Source of the DNA: JBBTWG01 sp038062935
GTDB taxonomy: Bacteria > Patescibacteriota > Gracilibacteria > UBA1369 > UBA12463
Direction of reading: 5' to 3'
Length of the DNA: 19,742 nucleotides
Assembly: GCA_038062935.1 (NCBI GenBank)
Contig: JBBTWG010000013.1
Location: 1 to 19,742 of the forward strand
The notes under the pieces were generated by a model. That model was not told the DNA's origin, did no database searches, and saw only the letters and a program-made list of their open reading frames with translations. Below are positions 1 through 6,513 of the stretch, one piece after another (the stretch's first letter is position 1; every line of letters begins with the position of its first letter). The position numbers were made by a program, and so were the translations under genes.

Positions 1-355
1 TTTCTTCGTTTCGTTCCTTCACAACTAGGTCTTCACGCAAGCAGGGAAAGTTCGGTAGTAAAGTTATTTGTTTCTTCGTCGCACAAAAAACAAAAATAAA
101 AAAATCTCGCAAACCGAAAGAGATATCTTTACTCTCGAACTGTCTTTGCTTGAGCTTGCCTCGCTTCGGCGTGGCACCTCGAAAATTCCTGGCACTCTCT
201 TATTCCCTAAAATAGAATTTGCTGAGTGCATCACAGGGCGTCCCAAGGCGGGGACTATAAAACAATTGTCCAAGTTTAGGCTCAGACATAAACAAAAACA
301 AAGTCCTTAGCCAAAATAAAAATATATAAAAATTTTTGTGGCTAATATGGTCTTT
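1..355 (+). ncRNA. Gene-less stretch, candidate structured RNA (family unknown)
   Basis: No convincing protein is encoded here; the open frames on both strands (about 70-80 codons) are low-complexity and resemble nothing I recognise. The + strand can form several local hairpins: GCCTCGC/GCGTGGC at 158-175 with one mismatch and a C(UUCG)G loop; GCACTC/GAGTGC at 192-229 enclosing ATTC/GAAT (202-218); GTCCC/GGGAC at 240-255; TTAGCC/GGCTAA at 307-345; and GGTCT/AGACC at 349-361. The UUCG loops have the stable orientation only on the + strand, and the stretch leads straight into a terminator-like hairpin. I looked for RNase P, tmRNA, SRP and tRNA signatures and saw none. The 5' end may lie outside the window. 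It could also be a long untranslated tail of an upstream gene. Confidence 0.35.
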
Positions 356-359
356 GAGA

Positions 360-390
360 CCCCCTAGAACTTCGGTTCTAGGGGGATTTT
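360..390 (+). terminator. Rho-independent terminator with UUCG tetraloop
   Basis: A perfect 11-bp stem (360-370 with 375-385) is closed by a C(UUCG)G tetraloop and followed by ATTTT. The T tract exists only on the + side, so it ends transcription coming from the left. On the minus strand the same hairpin lies 15 bp past the SLH gene stop, where it could protect the mRNA 3' end but lacks a U tract. A smaller hairpin (349-361) overlaps its first bases. Confidence 0.8.
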
Positions 391-399
391 CGTATGTGC

Positions 400-2784
400 C
401 TAATTCAAAACCTTTCTGAGTCTATTCATCAGTGCTGCTGCTTCTGCGCGTTTAAGGTGATCATTTGGTGCGAAAGTTCCGTCTTCGCGACCTCGTATAA
501 TTCCTACACTGCTATTTCTTTCAACAGCTTCGGCGTACCAAGCTTTTTCTTCAACGTCGGAAAATTTCCTTGTTTCTGTTTCTTCGGAATTTGTTTTACT
601 TTCTAGTTTTTGATCGAGAATGTTTGCTATGATTTTTGCAGCTTCTGCACGGCTTATTTCGTCATTTGGGCGAACATTTCCATCTGGACCTGTCTGGATC
701 ACTCCTTTTTCGAGTGCTTCTGCGAGAGTCATTTGATACCAGCTTCCGTCTTCAACGTCTTTGACACTTGGTGGAAGTTCATAATAACTCTGTCCTTTGC
801 TTTTATAGGCTGTTCTCATGACCATGGCTATGAATTCTGCTCGCGTGATCCTGTTTTCTGGTTTGAATGTCTGATCTTCGTATCCGTTGACTGATCCATA
901 AATGCGAGATTCTCTGACATCATCGTAGTACCATTCGCCTTTTTCGACGTCTTTCAGGCCTGGCGCCTGGTAGTTTCTGTATCTATTACTGTTCTCGGAT
1001 TCGACTCGTGACCATTCCTCGATTTTATTGAAATAATCCTCATTAATTGCATTGGTGTCGGCGTGAATAATAAATATTCCTTCATCTTTTCCTGGAGTTG
1101 TTACCCCATAGGCGTGAATGTTTTTCCATGGTGCCATGATGGTGTCAAATTTTTTGAGCATCTCTTCTGCCTCGAAATAATTTCTGTCTTCTGTTGGAAC
1201 TGTTTCGTAAGGGATAGCCATAATCGCTTTTATGTATGAGGTCAGACCCTGGATATCGAGGTAAAATCGTCCTGTGTACTGTTTTGGCAGTACATCACTT
1301 ATTTCTTTTGCCTGTACGCCTGTTCCATATGCTTGTTCGAAATTTCTCTGTGAAGAAATATAGAATGTATTGTCACTGGTGACCCCGAGACTCAATTCCA
1401 TTGGGAATATCATATCGAGCTGCTTTTTTTCTTCTGGGCTGATTCTTCCTTTTCTTTCTGGCTCCTGAAATGTCATGAGATAGCCCATTCCACCTTTGAT
1501 AGCCTTTTCCTGAATTGCGTAGGCGATGCGCACTTCGCTTGCATGTTTTTCTATGGTTTTTTCGATGAACTTCTTGAGCTTTTCTATTGTTCCTTTTGCT
1601 ATTTCTGCGTTATTGGAAACATCAGCAAGTAGTGTCAATCCTGGAGCAACGCTCGATCCTTGTTGATTGAGAGAAAATCCTATTTGTTGATCAAAAATAC
1701 CAATGACATCTTTTTCTAAATCAATACCCGTTTCTTCTTGTATTTCTTTGGTTATTTCTCCGAATTCTTCGAGTAACATGTCATCTTGAATGAGTCCAAG
1801 ATTCTTTTCTTTTTGAATTTCCCATGTTTTTTTTGCATTGAATAATTCTATGTAAGTGATGAGATTTTCACCTGGGATTTTTTTGTAGATGCTTGGTACG
1901 TAAGACATATCTTTTCTGGAAACTCCCAATGCATCTCTCTTTGCTTCGTCATAGAGATCCACTGTTTTGACGTCAAATGTTGTCGCAGTTTTTCCTATGG
2001 AGACGCCCATTCCGGTGCTTGTTCGTATGATTTTTATGACTTCCTGAAGGCTTTTTTTAAATGTTTCTTCAATTCCCATTGCTTCTCCATTTTCTGTTCC
2101 TTCTTCCTTGAGCGTTGTCTCTATCATATCCGCGAGTCCACCAGCGTCTACAAATATGTTTAGAATTCCTTGCGTGAGAAAAGAGCCTGCAACATTCTGA
2201 TATTTTGTATTTTTTGAGAGTGTATTTCCCGCGACGATCTGATCTATTCCTCTTTGGAGATTTTCTTTTTTCTCAGCGATCAAAACTGTATTTTTTATTT
2301 TTGTAAAAAATGTTTTTTCGGAACCATCTCGATGATGGATTTTTTGATCTTTATATGTCTCTTCTACAAGGTTTTCACCGGCTATTTTGAATAATTTTGT
2401 CCATTGATCTTCGGTGATTTCTAGACTTATGTATATTGCTGTTTTTTCCATTCCTTCTTCTTTTATTTTCTCGAGCTCTTTCTTTTCTATTGCTACATTG
2501 ATGCCGCTATTTTGAATAATTTCCTCCAGGAGATTCTGTAATTCTATGCTTGGTTCTGTCATTCCTCCATCTTCCCCTATCTCTACACTCATCTCTTCTG
2601 CTATTTTTGGCACCAAAAATTTCTGAAGAGTTTTCTCTTGTCTTACATCGAGCTGAAAGAAGAGAAGGTTTTCTCCTGGCAGGGCATCTGTGCTGGCACT
2701 TTGTGCTCCTGCAGCAGCTGGCATGACCAAAAGACTCAGTGCTAGAAAGGCTGATAGGAACTTGTGACTTTTGACGTGTGACAT
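400..2784 (-). CDS. Secreted DUF3352-like protein with three C-terminal SLH domains
   Basis: This 794-residue exported protein is predicted to be anchored in the cell wall. Residues 1-27 form a signal peptide (basic start, hydrophobic run, likely cut AGA|Q). Residues about 35-560 resemble the DUF3352 family (opening LPGENLLFFQLDV), whose function is unknown. Three S-layer homology domains follow at about 610-660, 674-725 and 740-794, each with the DV..WY, D.TF.P and R.EAA-type pattern. SLH domains bind secondary cell-wall polymers, so the N-terminal part is probably displayed on the surface. The start ATG and the first eight codons (MSHVKSHK) lie inside a 7-bp tandem repeat. The gene begins 51 bp after carA on the same strand and may share its transcript. 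SLH identification is firm; DUF3352 assignment is by pattern memory. Confidence 0.88.
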   Translation of the reverse strand: MSHVKSHKFLSAFLALSLLVMPAAAGAQSASTDALPGENLLFFQLDVRQEKTLQKFLVPKIAEEMSVEIGEDGGMTEPSIELQNLLEEIIQNSGINVAIEKKELEKIKEEGMEKTAIYISLEITEDQWTKLFKIAGENLVEETYKDQKIHHRDGSEKTFFTKIKNTVLIAEKKENLQRGIDQIVAGNTLSKNTKYQNVAGSFLTQGILNIFVDAGGLADMIETTLKEEGTENGEAMGIEETFKKSLQEVIKIIRTSTGMGVSIGKTATTFDVKTVDLYDEAKRDALGVSRKDMSYVPSIYKKIPGENLITYIELFNAKKTWEIQKEKNLGLIQDDMLLEEFGEITKEIQEETGIDLEKDVIGIFDQQIGFSLNQQGSSVAPGLTLLADVSNNAEIAKGTIEKLKKFIEKTIEKHASEVRIAYAIQEKAIKGGMGYLMTFQEPERKGRISPEEKKQLDMIFPMELSLGVTSDNTFYISSQRNFEQAYGTGVQAKEISDVLPKQYTGRFYLDIQGLTSYIKAIMAIPYETVPTEDRNYFEAEEMLKKFDTIMAPWKNIHAYGVTTPGKDEGIFIIHADTNAINEDYFNKIEEWSRVESENSNRYRNYQAPGLKDVEKGEWYYDDVRESRIYGSVNGYEDQTFKPENRITRAEFIAMVMRTAYKSKGQSYYELPPSVKDVEDGSWYQMTLAEALEKGVIQTGPDGNVRPNDEISRAEAAKIIANILDQKLESKTNSEETETRKFSDVEEKAWYAEAVERNSSVGIIRGREDGTFAPNDHLKRAEAAALMNRLRKVLN

Positions 2785-2791
2785 GTGACTT
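2764..2791. repeat. Heptamer tandem repeat, 4 units (GTGACNT type)
   Basis: Four contiguous 7-bp units read GTGACTT, TTGACGT, GTGACAT, GTGACTT on the + strand. The third unit supplies the start codon of the SLH gene (CAT at 2782-2784), and the units before it encode the first residues of its signal peptide. It is the same family as the repeats at 3906-4001 and 4957-4983. Confidence 0.85.
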
Positions 2792-2835
2792 TGGGGTTAA
2801 GACTTGGTTAATATTACAAAATCTTGGCTTGTTTG

Positions 2836-3933
2836 TTACAGGAATTTGATGAATTCATCAAATAGAAACTCGGTGTCGACCGGGCCTGGTGTGCTCTCTG
2901 GATGAAATTGGACGGCGAAGAAGGGGAGTGATTTGTGTTTGACTCCTTCGACGGTGCCGTCGTTCACATTTTCGAAGTAGACTTTCCAATCTTTTGGAAT
3001 TGTTTTTTCGTTTACGGCAAAGCCGTGGTTTTGGGAGGTGATGTAACAACGCTTGTCTTCGAGATTCATACACGGTTGATTTTGTGAGCGGTGCCCAAAT
3101 TTGAGTTTGTAGGTCTTGGCACCGGCGGCGATCGACATCAATTGATTGCCGAGACAGATTCCGAATGTTGGAATTTTTTTCTTCAGCGTTTTGCGCACGA
3201 GTTCGTGGGTTTCGGTGACGAGCATCGGATCTCCGGGACCGTTGGAGAGAAATACGCCGTCGAATTTTGGTCCTTTATCGAGGAAGTTGTAATTCCATGG
3301 AACGCGAATGACGCTGACTCCGCGGTTCAGGAAATTTTTAATGGAATTATTTTTGATGCCGCAGTCGACGAGAATGACCGTCTTTTTGCCGCTTGCTTTA
3401 TAGGTTTTTGGCGCTTTTGTAGAAACTTGCGCGACGAGATTGATTTTGTTGGGATCGAAAAATTTTCCGGGGTCTTCCTTGTTAACCACGATTTTCCCGA
3501 GCATAGCACCGTTGGTGCGTAGATGCTGTGTGAGTGCGCGCGTGTCGATGCCGGTAATCCCCGGAACGTCATTTTCTTCCATCCAATCTCCGAGTGATTT
3601 CTTCGCTGCGAAGTGACTGAATTTTTCACTATATTCACTCACAATAATCGCGGTGGTGTGGATTTTTTCACTTTCAAAATTTTCTTCGATCCCATTGATT
3701 TTTTTGTCTCCAGGAATTCCGTAATTTCCGAGAAGGGGATAGGTGAATACCAAAATCTGCCCTTCGTACGAAGGATCTGTCATTGTTTGCGGATAGCCCA
3801 TCATGCCGGTATTGAAAACGACTTCACCACGAACAGATTTCTGTGCTCCGAACAGTTTTCCTGAGAATTTTGTGCCGTCTTCGAGGATGAGATCAGCACG
3901 CGGCGCTGACGTTTGACGTGTAACGTGTGACAT
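2836..3933 (-). CDS. carA: Carbamoyl-phosphate synthase small subunit (glutamine amidotransferase)
   Basis: This subunit hydrolyses glutamine and delivers ammonia to the large subunit for carbamoyl phosphate, the first step of pyrimidine (and arginine) synthesis. The predicted protein is 365 residues. The N-terminal CPSase small-chain domain shows LEDGTKFSG, GEVVFNTGMMGYPQTMTDPSY and the GIDTRALT segment. The C-terminal class I amidotransferase domain has SNGPGDP, the nucleophile Cys260 in FGICLGNQ, NHGFAV and the catalytic His344/Glu346 in FHPEST. I chose the ATG at 3933 because family members begin just before LxLEDG; an upstream ATG at 3966 adds 11 residues that are a translation of promoter and repeat DNA. 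The large subunit gene carB is not adjacent; the next gene downstream is the SLH protein. The gene is divergent from pyrB. Confidence 0.95.
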   Translation of the reverse strand: MSHVTRQTSAPRADLILEDGTKFSGKLFGAQKSVRGEVVFNTGMMGYPQTMTDPSYEGQILVFTYPLLGNYGIPGDKKINGIEENFESEKIHTTAIIVSEYSEKFSHFAAKKSLGDWMEENDVPGITGIDTRALTQHLRTNGAMLGKIVVNKEDPGKFFDPNKINLVAQVSTKAPKTYKASGKKTVILVDCGIKNNSIKNFLNRGVSVIRVPWNYNFLDKGPKFDGVFLSNGPGDPMLVTETHELVRKTLKKKIPTFGICLGNQLMSIAAGAKTYKLKFGHRSQNQPCMNLEDKRCYITSQNHGFAVNEKTIPKDWKVYFENVNDGTVEGVKHKSLPFFAVQFHPESTPGPVDTEFLFDEFIKFL

Positions 3934-3940
3934 GTGACTT
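3906..3940. repeat. Heptamer tandem repeat, 5 units, at the carA start
   Basis: Five contiguous units read CTGACGT, TTGACGT, GTAACGT, GTGACAT, GTGACTT on the + strand. They contain the carA start codon and its first nine or so codons. The array is inverted relative to the one at 3953-4001, the two being separated by only 12 bp that hold the carA -10 box. Confidence 0.85.
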
Positions 3941-3944
3941 TTTG

Positions 3945-3973
3945 AGAATAGAGAGTCGCATGTCAAAAGTCAA
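3945..3973 (-). promoter_or_regulatory. carA promoter
   Basis: On the minus strand TTGACT (3973-3968), a 17-nt spacer and TATTCT (3950-3945) make a sigma70-like promoter. The -10 ends 11 nt before the carA ATG at 3933, so the leader would be only a few nucleotides. The -35 hexamer is part of the adjacent heptamer array. Confidence 0.6.
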
Positions 3974-4001
3974 AAGTCACATGTCAATTGTCACTAGTCG
4001 T
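3953..4001. repeat. Heptamer tandem repeat, 7 units, carA-pyrB intergenic region
   Basis: Seven contiguous 7-bp units read GAGTCGC, ATGTCAA, AAGTCAA, AAGTCAC, ATGTCAA, TTGTCAC, TAGTCGT on the + strand. The core GTCA is nearly constant and the flanking bases vary. The array carries the -35 box of carA on one strand and of pyrB on the other. Confidence 0.88.
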
Positions 4002-4016
4002 AGACTTTGCTACAAT
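3988..4016 (+). promoter_or_regulatory. pyrB promoter, predicted leaderless
   Basis: TTGTCA (3988-3993), exactly 17 nt, then TACAAT (4011-4016): each hexamer matches the sigma70 consensus at five of six positions. The -10 ends 8 nt before the ATG at 4025, so transcription should begin at or within two bases of the start codon. The -35 lies within the sixth heptamer unit. Confidence 0.75.
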
Positions 4017-4024
4017 CGATCTCG

Positions 4025-4960
4025 ATGCAATTCCAGAATGCTGACATTCTTACCACCAAACAGTTTGATCTTGAAGGGATCACAAAGCTGTTTTCTTTGG
4101 CGAAAGAGTTTGAACCGATTGCTTTTGGTGAACAGAAATCTGATCTTGCACATGGGAAAATTTTGGCGAATCTCTTCTATGAGCCTTCGACTCGGACTCG
4201 ATTTTCTTTTGAGGTTGCGATGAAACGGCTTGGTGGAGATGTGATTTCTGTTACTTCTCTTGATGACTCTTCTCTCAAAAAAGGTGAAACTCTCTATGAT
4301 ACCGGAAAAGTCGTGAGTCAATTTTCGAGTATCATCGCTGTTCGTCATCCGCAGGCTGGCTCTGCCAGTCAGATGGCTGAAGGGGCGACTGTTCCTGTTC
4401 TGAATTGTGGTGATGGTCCTGCGAATCATCCGTCACAGGCGCTTCTCGATTTGTATACGATTTATAAATATACTGGTGATCTTTCTGGCCTGACGATCTG
4501 CATGGTGGGGGATTTGAAAAATAGTCGTGTGCAGCACTCTCAATGTGATCTCCTGCTTAACTATCAAAATTTGAAATTTATTTTTGTGTCTCCGGAAAGT
4601 TTGAAAATGCCTACTGAGGTGACGGAAAGTTTGCGGGCGAAAGGATTTTCTGTTGAGGAGACAGGCGATCTTGCTGCGGCAGTCGGTGCTGCGGATGTGA
4701 TTTCGAGCAGCCGTATTCAGGTCGAGCGCTTCGCGACTCTGGAAGAATATAGAAAACATACAGGAATTTTTGTTATCGATTCTCCTGTCATGGCTCATGT
4801 AAAGAAAGATGCTATGCTCCTCGCTCCACTTCCTCGTATCGAAGAAATTGCGACGGCGGTGGATAATGATCCTCGCGCGAAGTATTTCGAACAGGTGAAG
4901 AATGGCGTGCCGGTGAGGATGGCGCTTTTGGCTTTAGTCCTGGGACTAAAGCACATGTGA
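4025..4960 (+). CDS. pyrB: Aspartate carbamoyltransferase catalytic chain
   Basis: The enzyme joins carbamoyl phosphate and aspartate to carbamoyl-aspartate, the committed step of pyrimidine synthesis. The 311-residue length fits the catalytic chain (about 305-310). Visible motifs are FYEPSTRTRFSFE (carbamoyl phosphate), KKGETLYDT, RHPQAG, CGDGPANHPSQALLDLYT, MVGDLKNSR, the SRIQ.ERF loop, PLPRIEEI and DNDPRAKYFEQ. A TTG six codons upstream is in frame but overlaps the -10 box, so the ATG at 4025 is preferred. No pyrI regulatory chain is seen. The last codons contain a perfect palindrome, and the TGA stop lies inside a heptamer repeat. pyrC follows after 37 bp, probably on the same transcript. 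Confidence 0.95.
   Translation: MQFQNADILTTKQFDLEGITKLFSLAKEFEPIAFGEQKSDLAHGKILANLFYEPSTRTRFSFEVAMKRLGGDVISVTSLDDSSLKKGETLYDTGKVVSQFSSIIAVRHPQAGSASQMAEGATVPVLNCGDGPANHPSQALLDLYTIYKYTGDLSGLTICMVGDLKNSRVQHSQCDLLLNYQNLKFIFVSPESLKMPTEVTESLRAKGFSVEETGDLAAAVGAADVISSSRIQVERFATLEEYRKHTGIFVIDSPVMAHVKKDAMLLAPLPRIEEIATAVDNDPRAKYFEQVKNGVPVRMALLALVLGLKHM
4931..4952. repeat. Perfect 10-bp palindrome in the pyrB 3' end
   Basis: GCTTTAGTCC (4931-4940) is followed after 2 bp by its exact reverse complement (4943-4952). It encodes the C-terminal tail ALVLGLKH of PyrB, a few residues of which extend past where the family usually ends. In RNA it forms a strong hairpin between pyrB and pyrC, with no U tract after it. 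It could be a palindromic repeat element that landed at the gene end or an mRNA-stability hairpin. Confidence 0.8.
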
Positions 4961-4983
4961 CATTTGCTTGTGACGTGTGACTT
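4957..4983. repeat. Heptamer repeat between pyrB and pyrC
   Basis: Units GTGACAT, TTGCTT (one base short), GTGACGT, GTGACTT run back to back. The pyrB TGA stop is part of the first unit. Same family and orientation as the arrays at 2764 and 3906. Confidence 0.75.
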
Positions 4984-4997
4984 TTTAAAAACTTTTT

Positions 4998-6314
4998 ATG
5001 GCTGATTTGGTTCTTCGCAAAGGGAAAATTGTTTTTCCGGATGGTGTTCGGGAGGGGGATTTGGTGATTGATGGCGGGCAGATTCTTGAAATTTCTCCTG
5101 ATTACAAAGGTGAGTTTGATCGTGAGATTGATTGTCACGGCAAATATATTTTGCCTGGCGTTATCGATGCTCATGTACATATGCGTGTGCCGGGTGGGAC
5201 CCACAAAGAAGACTTTATGACTGGTTCCATGGCGGCGCTTTCTGGCGGCGTGACGACGTTTCTCGACATGCCCAATACTGATCCTCCGGTGATCGATAAA
5301 AAAACTTTGAATGCTAAGCGCGTACTGGCGGAGCAGGACAGTCTTGCGAATTTTGGTTTTCTTTTTGGTGCGACGGAAGAAAATTTTGAAGATGTGGTTC
5401 ATGCAAAAAATATTGCTGCCGTGAAAATTTTTCTGGGAGTTTCTACTGGTGGACTGCTCGTGAAGAGTGATGATTTGCTTGATCGCCTCCTTTCCCGAGT
5501 GAAAGTGCCTTTTGTTTTTCATGCAGAAGATGATGAATGTTTGAAGCATTTTGCGCTGCAGTCCTGGGATTTTTCTGATCCTTCTGTGCATTCGAAGATT
5601 CGTCCTTCACAGTGTGCTCGTGAAGCGGTGCGACATATCTTGCATCTGTGGAAAAAATATGAGAAGACGGCGCGGGTGCATTTCGCCCACGTTTCGACAC
5701 TCGAAGAGATTGATGTGATTCGAAAATTTAAATGTGACAATGTGACTGCAGAAGTGACTCCGCATCATCTTTTCTTGAGTACGGCAGATTATTCACAGCT
5801 CGGATCTTTTGGCAAAGTAAATCCACCACTTCGTGATCCAGAGGAGCATGAGGCACTCTGGAGTGCTGTTCGGGATGGAATTATTGAAGTGGTCGCTTCC
5901 GATCATGCGCCGCATTTGAAGAATGAAAAAGATTTACCGTATAGTGATTCTCCTGCAGGATTTCCGGGTGTGGAGACTATGCTTCCTTTGATTCTCAATG
6001 CAGTCTACCAGAACCGTCTCGATTTTGTTTTGGCTTCGCGGCTCCTCTCTACGAATCCTGCGCGGATTTTTGGACTTCAGAAGAAAGGAAAAATTGAAGT
6101 GGGCTACGACGCAGATATTGTGATTGTGGATATGGACAGTGAGCGTGTGGTGGAGGGTGCAAAATTACTCACAAAATGTGCGTGGTCACCTTTTGAAGGA
6201 ATGAAGTTGCGGGGATGGCCTACGATAACGATTGCTCATGGGACGATTATGTATGAAAATGGAAAGTTTGTTTCTGGAAAGCGCGGTAAAGAAGCGAAAT
6301 ATATGAAGTCGTGA
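4998..6314 (+). CDS. pyrC: Dihydroorotase (type I)
   Basis: This zinc amidohydrolase closes carbamoyl-aspartate to dihydroorotate, pathway step three. The 438-residue length and motifs place it in the long type I class. Metal ligands and active-site features are visible: DAHVHMR (His59, His61, Arg63), the probable carboxylated Lys143 in AVKIFLG, FHAED (His175), HVST (His231) and SDHAPH (Asp302). NPPLRD and the NPARIFGL..KG.I..G.DAD closing segment are typical of the family. The usual HLREPG reads HMRVPG here. The start has no Shine-Dalgarno sequence; it is preceded by T- and A-runs after the heptamer repeat. A weak hairpin-plus-T tract lies about 100 bp past the stop. Confidence 0.95.
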   Translation: MADLVLRKGKIVFPDGVREGDLVIDGGQILEISPDYKGEFDREIDCHGKYILPGVIDAHVHMRVPGGTHKEDFMTGSMAALSGGVTTFLDMPNTDPPVIDKKTLNAKRVLAEQDSLANFGFLFGATEENFEDVVHAKNIAAVKIFLGVSTGGLLVKSDDLLDRLLSRVKVPFVFHAEDDECLKHFALQSWDFSDPSVHSKIRPSQCAREAVRHILHLWKKYEKTARVHFAHVSTLEEIDVIRKFKCDNVTAEVTPHHLFLSTADYSQLGSFGKVNPPLRDPEEHEALWSAVRDGIIEVVASDHAPHLKNEKDLPYSDSPAGFPGVETMLPLILNAVYQNRLDFVLASRLLSTNPARIFGLQKKGKIEVGYDADIVIVDMDSERVVEGAKLLTKCAWSPFEGMKLRGWPTITIAHGTIMYENGKFVSGKRGKEAKYMKS

Positions 6315-6408
6315 TGTTTTTCCAATAATTTTATTTCGAAGCAATAGTATTTTTCTGTAGGGTTTTTCGTCATTATTTGTTTCTTTTGTTTGATGCTTTT
6401 CTTTTTTT

Positions 6409-6435
6409 GATGTCGGTTTTTTCGACACCCTTTTT
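6409..6435 (+). terminator. Weak terminator-like hairpin after pyrC
   Basis: TGTCG (6411-6415) and CGACA (6423-6427) pair across a T-rich loop, with one further G-C pair outside a mismatch, followed by CCC and five Ts. The stem is short, so read-through is likely. The surrounding 6315-6513 is T-rich and holds no gene I can support. Confidence 0.4.
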
Positions 6436-6513
6436 GGTTCTTTGCAAAGCCTCTTGTCGGGCTGTATGAAAAAGGATAAGAGTCTCTTATTATCATTTAG
6501 TTTTCCAAAAAAT

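Noticed and set aside
64..310. Open frames of about 70-80 codons on both strands at the left end
   Set aside because: Low-complexity Lys/Asn/Ser-rich products with no recognisable domain; the region's hairpins and the terminator fit an RNA better.
1..390. RNase P RNA, tmRNA, SRP RNA or group I intron
   Set aside because: GGGAAAGTTCGG at 43-54 vaguely resembles the RNase P CR-I motif, but no matching partner region, tRNA-like 3' end, SRP loop or intron core was found by eye.
3091..3864. Plus-strand open frames inside carA
   Set aside because: They are shadows of a gene with clear catalytic motifs on the minus strand.
2764..4983. CRISPR array
   Set aside because: The repeat period is 7 bp with no spacers and no cas genes; these are short tandem heptamers.
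4958..6314. TGA recoded as glycine (Gracilibacteria/SR1 code)
   Set aside because: TGA ends pyrB and pyrC at the positions expected from family lengths, and conserved glycines are encoded by GGN codons.
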